From Eupeodes corollae (taxonomy: Eukaryota; Arthropoda; Insecta; Diptera; Syrphidae), in the NCBI RefSeq assembly GCF_945859685.1, contig NC_079147.1:310742485-310806484 (forward strand): a stretch of 64,000 nt of DNA, in the 5' to 3' direction. Shown here piece by piece: positions 1-11,029 of this stretch. The notes under the pieces were generated by a model that did no database searches, was not told the DNA's origin, and saw nothing but the letters and a program-made list of their open reading frames with translations. The stretch's first letter is position 1; each line of letters begins with the position of its first letter. Made by a program: the position numbers and the translations under genes.

Positions 1-1890
1 ACAAATTATCTTAACATTTTCACATCTAATAATTTGATTAAAGGTATCTTAATGCGTTATAATTCCGAAATTACCCACACACAAAAGTAGTTGGTCGGTC
101 TATAGGTATAGAAAGCATAACCCCATACTCTGCTATTGGAGTGTGTCTTGGCAGTAAAACGATTTAGCATAGAACCAATGCAATAAACTCATTTGTATTT
201 ATTTCCCCGTGCATGCAAATCTGTTTGCGGCACCAAAAATAGACTGCAACTGATGGTTGTACACTTTGGGTCCACATGTTGTTGTCCTACCAACAAAAGA
301 AGGTCTGCCTACGAGAATGAAACGTTGGCAAGAGAACACAACGAGTTAACGTAAAGGTACGCACATTCAAAACAAAGCAACCTGAGAAACAGCAGCAGAC
401 CAAACCAACTGTTCATAACACAAAAACCGAACCATGGACACCCAAATTTCTTCAGCACTTTATAGTAAGGAAAAAAATCTGAGTCATCTGAAGCATAATT
501 TTGAAAGAGTGCAAAATTTTGAAATTATAAAAATCATTGTGAATAACTTGACTTGTAAAATGTACAAAAAAATATAAATTTAAAACTAGTTCCGGTACGT
601 ACGTTTTTATATTATATGAATACGAGTAGCCTTACAAATTAAAAAAAAATTCCTTTGTTGCATAATTTAGACTCCCATTGAGTCGGAAGACTGTTTGTGG
701 TACTAAGACCGCGCGGGCTAGGACTACACATGACACATTGGTTACAAACGATGCTCGTTTGTTTACTCATTTCTCTGCGACTGTGAATGCGAACACACTA
801 ACTCTGGTCGATTGGAGCTGGGATTGCTCCCATCCTAAGAGAACTTTTTCTGCAGTCGAAGCGGTAGCAGTTCCAGTCATGTGTGTCTTGATGTTAACGT
901 AAACGTTAAATGGTGACCACCAGAGACCAGACGCATTCAAACTATGTCTCGGTATGTAAACCTTATGTGGCGATGGCGTTTTGTTTGGATATGGACATCG
1001 TACTCGAAAAGACGAGTAGGTGAGTGTTCGTACCTCCCCTGTGCTCAATAATTGTAAGGAATATCCTTCGATGCAATTAATATGTGTCGCGCTCATATCT
1101 TTGCTATGCTTTCCCTCCTTTGGAGATTAATAACAAAAATGAAGCCGCATTATACGATTACGCAGTAGCATTTAGAGAATATGATGAATATAGTTATTGT
1201 TAAGTCGCCCAGTTATGGATTATTGTGCGTCTTTATGTCTATTTCAATCTCAACTACTTGTTTTGCAAACCTTTCTAGATGAAATTTGTTGGTCATCATT
1301 GAAATTCATATTCGTTTTGTTTTACATATGGCAAAACCTTTTGGTGTGGTTATTTAAGACTTTTTGATAACAAAACATTTATTGTGGAAATTTAAGACTT
1401 TTTATTTGATAGTGTTTGTTGATGTGAAGAACAATTCATTTTTTAATATTGAAATCTTGTTTTAAGATATTAAAATCATTCAATCATTAGAGTTAACGCC
1501 AACGTTGGATTATTTTAATTTTTTGATGAAAACCATTTTTTTTTATTATTTTCAGTGTTAGTTGACTCAGAAAACTAATGTTAAATTATCATATTTACAT
1601 TATTAGTCTTCTTATTTAACAGATTTTCCTCAGTCAAAATTGTATGTAAGCACACTCGCTTTAATAAAAAATTACAAATCTTATGGTTAAAATAAAGTTC
1701 GTATACCAGCTCTTTCGTATTAAGAAACAATACATTTTTGTCTATTGTCTCTGATTAGTACATTTACTTTCGTGAACTTTTTTATTAACAGAAACAATAC
1801 TAACATGAATAAAAGATAATTTAATTTATTGTTTTTTGAAACTGATTAAAAAACGAACTAAGGAAAAAAGAAACTGAGGAAAAAAACAAT
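1..1890. other. Noncoding DNA, no gene recognised
   Basis: AT-rich sequence with a more GC-balanced patch at about 660-1040. That patch is open on both strands (109 codons on minus, 74 on plus) but shows no recognisable domain, splice border or codon bias. I treat it as noncoding or regulatory. Confidence 0.5.
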
Positions 1891-1956
1891 TTAAATCAAC
1901 CAGAGAAAGGTTTGTTTATGTTCTAAGGTAAAGAAACCTCTCTCTGGTTGGTTTAA
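1891..1956. ncRNA. miRNA-like hairpin (candidate only)
   Basis: Two 28-nt arms (1891-1918 and 1929-1956) are reverse complements except at three positions, around a 10-nt loop. On the plus strand one of the three mismatches would be a U-G pair. Stem length, loop size and the absence of gaps resemble an animal pre-miRNA. I do not recognise the arms as a known miRNA. It could equally be a chance or MITE-derived inverted repeat. Confidence 0.3.
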
Positions 1957-3105
1957 GGTTTTGATTGCATTCCGAAAGCTTATTGTATCAGTGCTTTATT
2001 ATAAAATAATAAGGATATAATCGCAACAAACACAACATTTCATCCACCTGCCCTTAAAGTTGAATTAAACTACATGTGAGTAGATATATATTAATATAAT
2101 AAATGTGAATGTGAATGAATTTACGAGATAAGCAACGTGTATATTGTTGATACAGCACTGCTTGCAATGTTGGCCTAACAGCCGCTTGCAGTTTGGGTTT
2201 ATCATGCATCTCTTCCTCGCGTGCCATCAAAAACCAGGCAATCAGGTAGCAGGTTACTTACTACCACATCTGCGTTATTGGTTCCTTGACAAAGTGAAAC
2301 TGCATTCGAATTTAAACAGCTTTACCACAGAAAGTGATGTAACTTTCTTTACCTCTCAAAAAAGTATCCTTTGATCGTGGCCGTATGCCATGCGTCGTCA
2401 TCGTCGTCGTCCCTCTGAATAAACGACTAGAGCTCGTGCTTGGTGCTCGGTGCTTCTGCTCCTGCAGCAGGATAGTCCTTTAAAATCGAACTGTGTGTGT
2501 ATAAAAATGTCAACGTTTTATCTGCAGGGGTCATCCGCAATTACGTTGAGTTATTGTAGACACTTTTAAGCAGATGGAAAATTGATTTCCATGTTGCAGC
2601 ATGCATCTTCGAAGACGAGTGGATGAAGTGTGTATTGAATATGCATGTCCAAGTAACATAAATGTAATTATTATTATATTCTTCGAAAGAACTGTTGCAT
2701 AATAATTAAACTATGTCAATGTGAAATAGGTTTTGTTTAATTATTCAATGTTTTAGCTTCGAACTCTTGCATTTACGCACAATCTTATTTTAAATTTTAA
2801 GTTAAAAAAAAAACAGTACAAAGGCATACGAAGGGCTATTGCATATAGTAATAAACTTCATATTGTATTGTTTATAAATTATTATTCAAAGCATAAAAAT
2901 AGTCATCGCTATATCAACTGAAAGAAATAAACAAAAAATCATTATTCGTAACGTCCCTTTTTGGAAATAGATCCTGGGTGTCTACAATTATTCAATATTT
3001 AATCCAATGCCTGTGGATGACTAAAGGTTATTGTAAAACACTTTTTAAGATTTAAAAAAATCTTAAAATAATGTTAATGTTGGGGTTCATATTATTTTTG
3101 TTATT
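1957..3105. other. Noncoding DNA
   Basis: AT-rich flanks around a GC-balanced patch at about 2140-2500 with a short CGT/CGTCAT-rich run near 2395. Nothing codes convincingly; the 76-codon plus-strand ORF at 2144-2374 has no recognisable features. Confidence 0.5.
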
Positions 3106-3243
3106 TATTATGTGAAGTGTTTCTAATGTATAGCGTTTGGATGTATGTTTCTCCGTTGCAAGAATTTGGACTCCTTCAAAGTCTGGTTGATGTCCTGTTT
3201 CGATGGTGTGGCATGCTAGTGCTGTCTTTTCCGGGTTTTTATT
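3106..3243 (-). mobile_element. Penelope-like element fragment (GIY-YIG endonuclease C-terminal part)
   Basis: The reverse strand of 3106-3243 reads as one open stretch containing ALACHTIETGHQPDFEGVQIL, then EKHTSKRYTLETLHII. This pattern (A..H....GH.PDF....IL..E....KR..LE..HI) is how I recall the C-terminal part of the GIY-YIG endonuclease of Penelope-like retroelements. Only about 46 codons remain and no RT follows on this strand, so it is a dead fragment. The call is by eye, not by alignment. Confidence 0.55.
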
Positions 3244-3249
3244 TATAGT

Positions 3250-4010
3250 TCAATGTTTTAACTAAAACTGAGAGATACTGTCAGCGATTTGTTTTTTGAA
3301 AACAATGCTCCTAATAAAACAACAGTTACTTCTTTAATATTCAGAAAGTTTTTTATATCATTTTTAGAACAACAGAATAATTTTGAAAAGGATAAGTTTA
3401 AAAAGCTAGAAAAGCTTATAAAGAAGAAATTATGTGTGAAAACACTGCAACATTTTTGGTAATTAGTTAAAAACGTACGTAACACGTAGGGATAAGTTAA
3501 AAAAGCTAGAAAAGCCTATAAAGAAGAAATTATGGCTGAAAACACTGCAACATTTTTGGTAATTAGTTAAAAACGTACGTAACACTACGAAATGGTGGCG
3601 GCTACAATGATCCACCTGTACTTTAGAACGTTAACGGATTTATATGACGAATCTTCTTTTAGAGATAATTCCAATATCTATTTTATATTCTGTTCCGAAA
3701 ATCGAAAGTTCTATAAAACTTTTGAAAAAGAAAATATCTCCTAGTCCAAACAAAATATCGTCATCCTTCTATGAAAATTCTCTAAGTCCATTTTTAGTAA
3801 AAATAATATAAATACGCTATTTTTATGCAAATAAAAACATTTTTATACGTTCCTCTTGCGATTTGACACATTTTGGTGGAGTGACAATGGACCCTATATT
3901 CTCGCCTAAATCCCTCAAAAGCTAATACTACCCACCTTATCTGACCACCAGAAGTTTGAAGAGATTTAACACTGTTAGTATTTTCAAATTGACTTTAATT
4001 TGTTTCCTAT
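3250..4010 (+). mobile_element. Degraded Jockey-like non-LTR remnant with internal tandem duplication
   Basis: Plus-strand frames hold broken pieces resembling the linker between endonuclease and RT of Jockey-type elements (KTLQHFW then LVKNVRN at about 3430-3480 and again at 3535-3580). They are followed at about 3695-3810 by a piece with KISPSPNKISSSFYENSL, which matches the K-SPGPD-I--FYKN pattern at the start of such RTs. Many stops and shifts are present. A segment of about 100 bp (3391-3490) is repeated at 3491-3585. It could be another non-LTR clade; no YADD box is visible. Confidence 0.4.
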
Positions 4011-7000
4011 AAAATATTATTATATGGTCCATCTTCTTCTTCTATTTCAATAAATAAAAATGAATGCATAAAAAACAAATAAAAAATCCCGCAATCTAAT
4101 AATTTAAATATTAACTTTAAACTTTAAATACAAATATCTAAAAAAAATACTTAGGGAGTTTTAATAGAATGGCAACGATATAGGGGTTAGTTGTTGTTAT
4201 ATAAGTAAGTAAGTAAGCTTGCCATTTACCACGAGAAAAACATCTTCAATATTTTTACTGTATAGTTTTGCACCTTTAACTCGAATACCTCCTACTCGAA
4301 ATACAAAAGACTCCCAAGCCCATGGAACCAATCCACGGTACAAATCGATTTTCTTTCTCCCTAAATTCTATAAACATGGAAATAAACAAAAAAAACTCAC
4401 CGCATGAATTCTCTCTGAAGAATAATAATCCCATTTGTATCACAGCATCATAGTCCTATTCTTATCCACATCCCAGTCAAAGCACGCTCATGTTAATCTT
4501 ATGAGTTTGCTCCCGCAACAACAGAAGTTAGCAATTAAAATCAAATAAAATTGAAATAAATTTACTTTGAAATGCAAATTATTGCGATTTGTTTTGCCAT
4601 GTCTTATACATACCTTGCTACTGTCTGCGTCTGTTAGAATTTGCTTTGGATAGTCTTGGCTTGGCCTGGCTTCGATCCCGCGATGGCCACTTTGTACAAC
4701 AACCAATCGAAAGATTCGCAGATTTGAATCATGCGTCCTTAAACAGTGGGTACTCGAATTGGCCACACGTCGCTCGTCGCTGGTCGCGTTCGTCGTCGTG
4801 AGCTCTGCACAAAACCAATCCTTGTGGTCTCAACCGTATACCCGTACAGCAGATAAAGAAGCATAACATTTAGCATTTTGCCGCGGGGGAGGCACAAGCA
4901 TTATGCGCGTCATTCTTAGCTAGCATACTCAACTCATAGCTGCATGGCTGTAGCGCACCATCAGACAAAGCTGCACAGAAAGAAAGTTCAGCATGAAGGT
5001 CCTCTCATAAAATTAATTCGTTTTATTGTTGGCTATCTCGCGGTTTGCAAATTGCCAGCTTTAAAGTAGCAATGTCGACGACAGCCTTCGCCATGGCTTC
5101 CCGTTTCGCTTCTTGGCACGATAAACATATGCTAAACGGAACCCCAACCCAAAGCCCACCATCTCAGGGCAATAAATGCGAGAAAAAGTATTATTCATTT
5201 GATGGTCGAAATTCGATAGCCAGATTTGAGCAAAAAACTGTTGTCGTTTAATAATTGGTTACAATCTCGAAATCATTGTTCCGTCGACAATCGTCTTTGT
5301 GTAATAATACGCAAGGCAATCATAGATGAAAACGAAAAATCATGCTAATATTCAATTAGGAACACATTAAAAGATATAAGATCATAATAGTAGGTATCCA
5401 CGTTTATAGGTAAGGTACTCACTGTATCTACTGTAGCCCTGTATTTCTGTATTCACTGTATTTCTCGTAGCCCTAGAGTAGAGGCCTAGAGGAAACATGG
5501 AACACAGCAGCAAAGGAACTCTCAAATCTTAAGGCGGGTAACGTCAACGTGTAACGTTGTGCTGGCAGAGTGCGCCTGCGCACATTCAAAATGACCTGTG
5601 AGCTGCAGTTTTCAAGAAGTTTTAATTGTTTTGGAAGGAAATTTTCTTTGTCTCGCTTGACTCGCTATAGTCTTGAGTTTTGGACCTATTGATTTTGGTA
5701 TTGCGAGCGCGAGGGAGGAAATGAACTTTGTCCGGCCAAGCAAGCCATGTTTGGCTACAAAAACCGCCGCGCCGATTGATAAAAAGTTTAATTTCTCCAT
5801 TGATGGCGCGACGACGGACGGCGACTCGACGTGTGGTTCGAGTGCTTTTGTCCTTTTCTGCAATCGTGTACTTGAATCTCGTTTAATTCTTGTGCAACAA
5901 TCGCAAACAGGAAGAGAAAATTTGTAGCACAAAACCTACGATACAAAAACAAGAAACATGGTGGCAACGTGTTACTTAAGTGAAATAAATTGACACCTGT
6001 TATCATGAACACACAAAAGAGTGTGGCCTTGCTCAAAAAGGACTTATTTGTGTGGCACTGTGTTGTTGCGGCATCCAAATTCCTATATTTTCCTAATCGG
6101 GTGTGCCCCTCTCAATTAATGCTATCTTTGCTTTGCTGTGCGGTGGCTTATTATACTTGGGACTGTTAGCATCGTACGCAATTTTCTATTTCAAGCTGGG
6201 AAAATAAAATTATTTTTTGATACCCATTGGCAAGCTTTAACGAAATGCTAAGGTAGCCCACTTTAGGTAGTCATATATTTGAACGTGATACATACATGTC
6301 TAGTTTTTAAAGGACTTTCGTTTTTGGAAAGTTTGTTGCTTTTTATTTGAATTAAGACTGAAAAAAACCAGATAAAGAAAATAGAAAAACAACTTAATCA
6401 TTTTATTTAAATGGTCATTGGTCTTTGTTTAGGCATTGGCATTTAAAAGTTATTGAAAATCTGAACTTCAATTTTAAGTTATCTCGACCGAGCCATTTGG
6501 ATTTTAAAATTACAAAACTCAGCCAGCAGCTCTTCTTCACTTTTTCTTTCAAGAAAATTAAAAAGTCCGTCTGTTTTCTTGAAAGTCAGGATATAAGGTA
6601 CTTCCAGTAAAAGAAACTAAAAATTTAAAGTCGATAGTCTCCAACAATAATGTGTTTCAAAAGATATATTTACTTTTTTTATATAAAATTAATATTTTCC
6701 AACTCAAATTAAACCCAATCCCATTTCAACTCGATTCAGCTATATAAAGAATTGAGGCGAGCTTCAAGCTCCCTTCAACACTACATGTTAATGTAGTAGT
6801 CTACGAACAAACCCCCTCCTTGAAGCAGTTGTTAAATTAACTTTTTTTATAGAATTTCAATTTCCAGATGTTTTCTTACCGTTTCTTCTTGAATACTGTC
6901 CATTTTATTAGTTTTAGTTAGTTTTTTTGCTAAGTTAATTTTAACATTAGAATTTCATAAAACTTTCTTTTATTTTTCTGACAGAGTATCAATTTTTAAA

Positions 7001-7145
7001 TACAATTATCTGGCTGCTCCGGATCGTTTTGTTGGCAATTTCTCACTGTACTATATTTGGAATACCAAAAATACGCACTTATTATATAGTATTATATTAT
7101 ATAGAATGAGTATGAGTAGTTATGTTTAATTTTGAAAACACGAAA
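4011..7145. other. Noncoding DNA
   Basis: No gene recognised. GC-balanced patches at about 4480-5250 and 5440-5930 carry opposing ORFs (for example 106 codons on minus at 5612-5932), but none has recognisable motifs. A short AAGT tract lies at about 4203-4217. These patches could be regulatory DNA of a neighbouring gene outside the window. Confidence 0.45.
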
Positions 7146-7184
7146 CATTGACATACTATACTATATATGTATAGTATGTCAATG
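7146..7184. repeat. Perfect inverted repeat, 16-bp arms
   Basis: CATTGACATACTATAC (7146-7161) is followed by a 7-nt AT spacer and its exact reverse complement (7169-7184). It would form a strong short cruciform or RNA hairpin. Function unknown. Confidence 0.85.
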
Positions 7185-7599
7185 CACAAAAATCTTGAAA
7201 ACATTAACTGGTCAATTATTCAAATTTAAATTGAATGTTTGTATAACTGACTAACTGACTACTTCCGGTATATAATACATGTACCAAAATCAAAATGGTT
7301 TCCGACTTTGCTTGCGTAGTTAAAAAGTTTGATAATTTAGAACTTATACGACAAACTAGATGGCGCCACCAAACTCAATGTCGCTTTGTCTTTGATTTAC
7401 ACAAAAAATATTTACACGAAAGTGGTCTATCCTTTTTCCAAGAGGTTTGAAGATTTCCGAGTCGCATTCCGCTACATATGGATGTGATGTCCCGCTTTTA
7501 AATAACTCCACGAACAAGTCAGGTTTTAAGATTTCTGATCGACATTTTTAAGTTCATTTAAAATATAAAAAAAGAGGCTGGGATGCAACCCACACTAAC

Positions 7600-8165
7600 T
7601 TTTATATAAAAATTACTGAATATCGAAAACAATATTTTCTGTGAAATAAAATAAGTTTGAAGCCAATATTTTTAATTCTTGAAAAGCTATTTGAGTCGAA
7701 AGTAAATTTTTACCAAGTTTTAGTATTGTTTTTTTTTTTTTGTAAAAAAACTGTCAATTTTTTTTTTTTTTTTTTAATTTGTTCGAATGTTGACAACAAT
7801 ATTTCTTATAAGATAAAATAAGTTTGAAGCCTAAATTTCAAGTTTTGAAAAGATATTTGAATTGATATTCAATTTTAAGTAATGTTTTTTTTTATTTTTT
7901 ATAAAAAAACTGCATATAACTGTCTGTATAACAAAATTTATTTGAAATCGATATCTCTATGGACGACGAAAAAACGTCGCGACCGTATGGACGTACGAAC
8001 GTACGTACACACGCACGCACACACATCTTTCTAAAAATCTTTTATTTTGACTCTAGGGACCTTGAAACGTTGAGAAAAGTAAACATTTTCAATTTGACAA
8101 ATCGGACCAATTACAATAACTTCCTATGGGAAGTAAAAAATATACGTATTGACAGAGTAGTAATC
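7600..8165 (+). repeat. Dispersed repeat, copy A (inverted relative to the 44.4-45.4 kb copy)
   Basis: Shares with 44445-45427, in opposite orientation, a recognisable order of blocks: degenerate T-rich subunits with a TATAAAAAACTG-like core, a block for 'ATATC..TATGGACGACGAAAAAACGTCGCG', a run of ACGTACG/ACGCACAC, a 'TCTTTCTAAAAATC' block and 'CCAATTACAATAACTTCC'. The conserved order over several hundred bases argues for a real repeat family. The 93-codon ORF at 7959-8240 is a by-product of it. Confidence 0.7.
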
Positions 8166-8227
8166 TTAATCTACCAAATTATGACTAAGTTTAACAAGAT
8201 TAAAATCGATATATATGTATGTACATA

Positions 8228-8233
8228 TTTATT
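8228..8233 (-). promoter_or_regulatory. Polyadenylation signal for the TTC36-like gene
   Basis: AATAAA on minus about 16 bases after the stop codon. A second AATAAA overlaps the stop itself (8248-8253). Confidence 0.45.
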
Positions 8234-8248
8234 CAAATAAAAAATTGT

Positions 8249-8984
8249 TTATTGCAATTTCTGAAAGGCAGCTTGCAGCATTTGATTGCATAAAGCAGAG
8301 TATGGATTTATTTCCACCAACTAGAATCACAAGTGAAAAAATAAAAATTCAATGTTATGTTTGAGTTATAAAAATTAAACATCAAATAAGTAGGTACCTG
8401 ATTTCTTGCAAATTTACTGCCAAGCTTGGATGCTTCTTCAAAATCTTGTTTAGCAGCACTTAGATTTTCCATTTTCCTATACAGTAAACCCCGCTGACAA
8501 AGGGCTTGGCACCTGGTACGAGCTTGTTGTGAAGATAATTCCAACGCCTTTTCCAAGTCTTTCAACGCTCCTATGAATATTTAAAAATAATTGTCTGTTA
8601 AATAAACTCTTTACTTATACTAATAACGAAAGATGTGCATTTTTGTTCTATTTTATGTATTTTACCATCATCATCGCCTTTTAAACGTAACACCTGAGCT
8701 TTGTTATTGTAAACAGAGCACCTGCTTGGTGATATTTTGATTGCTTCCTCAAACTTAACAACTGCTTCGTCTAGTAATCCTTGTTCGGCCAGTTGAATGC
8801 CTTCCAATTCAAGTTTTTTGGATTCTACTACAGAATGACTTTCAACTTCTGGAGCATCTTTTATTTCAGATTCAATATCTATGTCAAATGTACTTGGAGG
8901 CACGCCTTCAAATGGAACAAATAGGGACTCCAATACCTTTTGATCATGTTCAGTTAAACACTCACGAAAAAATGGCTTGTTCAT
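8249..8984 (-). CDS. Ttc36: Tetratricopeptide repeat protein 36-like (TTC36), complete, three exons
   Basis: Coding exons are 8666-8984, 8398-8570 and 8249-8320 on minus, joined by GT-AG introns of 95 and 77 bp. Together they give 187 codons plus stop, close to the usual length of animal TTC36. The N-terminus (NKPFFRECLTEHDQKVLESL) is followed by an acidic stretch. Three TPR units follow: about residues 60-90 (LELEGIQLAEQGLLDEAV), 93-125 (NNKAQVLRLKGD across intron 1) and 130-165 (ALCQRGLLYRKMENLSAA). The end, NPYSALCNQMLQAAFQKLQ, matches the family's conserved tail. The start is the first ATG of the open frame. TTC36 is a small cytosolic TPR adaptor; in mammals it is linked to HSP70 binding and tyrosine catabolism. 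Function in flies is inferred only. Confidence 0.88.
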
Positions 8985-9676
8985 GCTGACGCTTTTTTGT
9001 GACTGTTTTGATTTTTAACCAAACACTTTTCAAGCTTGAAAATTAAAAATGTATCAGAAAACTTGTTTTTATTTAAATATGAAACTAGTTTCGTTTGTTT
9101 ATTTCTAGTGTGGAAGAAATGTTAATGTAAATTTGTTTTTACCCGCCGATATTGAGATTCCCTGATTCTAGAGATTCATTTTCATTTTATTGATTTTCAT
9201 GAATATTTATTTTAATAAAAAAGCTTTATTCTCTTTCTTATGCAATTCAAGAACGATAAACACTGTGTCGATGTAAATAAGTCCACATTTTGGATGTTTT
9301 TTTTTAAATATGCAAAACAATCAGATAGGTTTTGCATTTCACTTTCACTTATAATGGAATAGAAAAATTGTGGACAAATTTGACTTGAAACGATTGGTTT
9401 ATCCATTTTTTAGAGATTGATGAAACCTGCTTTGATTGGAATTAAATAATTTGGGATCGAGGTGTGAAACACTTTTTTAAATTCGATTTCGATCGATTTC
9501 TAGAACCTAACTGAAACAATTTGTGTTTCCTTGCCAAGCGTTTTCCAGATGTTTACTGTTTTTAACAAGTGTTTTTTCTTTGATTATTGCTACATAATGT
9601 TTTGCAGTTTGAGGAGTTTTGAGTACGGCTCATCCTTTTTAATATCTTGTAGCATTTGCGATCATAATGGGTTATC
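8985..9676. other. Upstream flank of the TTC36-like gene
   Basis: AT-rich sequence expected to contain the TTC36-like promoter; no clear TATA box seen. A 64-codon minus ORF at 9212-9406 begins with an ATG but shows no recognisable motif and is left uncalled. Confidence 0.4.
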
Positions 9677-10701
9677 AATTTTGCGGTTTCAAGAGTATCG
9701 TACTGAAATTCGACATCTGTCTAAGTTGTTAAACCAATTTTTTTTCAGTTGAGAGTCTGACGTTAACGAAAACTATCACACAACGCTTAAAAATTGTTAA
9801 AACATACTACAAAAATGGTGATTCTGCCAGCGACGCAAGTAATTGGCAAAATTGTGAAGAAATTTGAAGAGACTGGATTGGTTACAGATATTGTAAGGCC
9901 TGTGCGTCATCGTGTCGCTCGTACCACTGAAAATATAGTTGCTGTAAGTGAAAGTGTTACCGAGGAATGTGTCGATTCCTCGTCGTTCTCAGGAATTAGA
10001 ACTTTCTTACGGTACATTAAGGCGTATTTTGCCTTTGGATCATTCAAATAAAGTCCAGCTCACACAACAACTGATCCAGCAGAGCATTCAAAACGTCGTA
10101 CATTAATACGCCGATTGATATTGGAACAACAGGGCGGTGGACCGCGATTTTTTGAACCCCACTCCTTAGGTATTTAAATAAACAAAACTGCCGTATTTGG
10201 GGTTCTAAGAATCTTCAAGTATAATTGAAGAGAGGCTATTACATCCACAAAAATTCACTGTTTGGTGCGCTCTTTGGTCCAGAGATGTGATTGGACATTT
10301 ATTCTTCGAAAACGACGATGGAACGATTGTCGCCGCCAATTCCGACCTTGTTTTTCCTGCCATTGAAGAATACGACTTGGAGAATATGTGGATTCAACAA
10401 GACGTCCCGACGCTACATGCACCAAAAGACTGTATTTATGCAGATATTCCCTAAACTCTTGAGCACTTCAAAAACCAACATTCGTCAAATTATGGCTAAA
10501 AAACCAGCCCAATATGTGTCAAAAAGCGGTCGAAAACACGTCAAAAGAATCGATGCTCGCAACAATTCGCGTGGCGGTCGTATAAATGATGTAGTGATTC
10601 ACACATAATGCTCACATTCAAACTTTTTAGAAAAAAAGAAATATCATGAAAACAATTATTTAATGTGTTTTATTTACGTTTACTTTTGAAACCGCAAAAT
10701 T
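9677..10701 (+). mobile_element. Mariner-like DNA transposon, internally deleted and frameshifted
   Basis: Inverted repeats of 21 bp (9677-9697 and 10681-10701) match at 20 of 21 positions and bracket a broken transposase. Plus-strand pieces are: TQRLKIVKTYYKNG (from about 9782), the helix-turn-helix segment IGKIVKKFEETGLVTDIVRP (9841-9900), LENMWIQQDVPTLHAP with one catalytic D (about 10377-10425), and a C-terminal part with KRIDARNNSRGG (about 10540-10580). The blocks with the first and last catalytic acids are missing or unreadable, and frames shift several times, so no active transposase can be made. Exact outer ends and the TA duplication could not be fixed. Confidence 0.72.
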
Positions 10702-11029
10702 AATTTTCGAGCTCCAAAAGCTTGCCTTAGTTAATTAATTTTGTTTAATGAAATATTTATTAAAAATTCGGGAACTTAAATTCTTTTTAATTTGAAATCC
10801 AAATACAACTTTTTTATTCAGATATAATTTTTATAATCGTTTTAAAGCGAATGAATTACAAAATGTGAGTTTATATACGTTTGAAGACATATTTCCACAA
10901 ATATTCTTAACAAAACGATAGCAATATAGTTTCTATTTGATTTATGATGCATAATTGCATACTTTTACTTTTCAATATCATATATTAATAAATTTAATAA
11001 AACAAATTTATTTTTTACACGAAAAAGAA

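Noticed and set aside
767..1096. 109-codon minus ORF
   Set aside because: No similarity recognised, no bias towards conserved residue patterns, and the overlapping plus frame is also open.
4640..4700. tRNA-like GGCTTCGATCCC string
   Set aside because: No cloverleaf can be drawn around it; only the T-arm-like string is present.
5612..5932. 106-codon minus ORF with an opposing 84-codon plus ORF
   Set aside because: Open on both strands with no recognisable domain, splice site or promoter; likely chance in a GC-richer patch.
9212..9406. 64-codon minus ORF upstream of the TTC36-like gene
   Set aside because: No motif, AT-rich codons, no clear promoter; not enough to call a gene.
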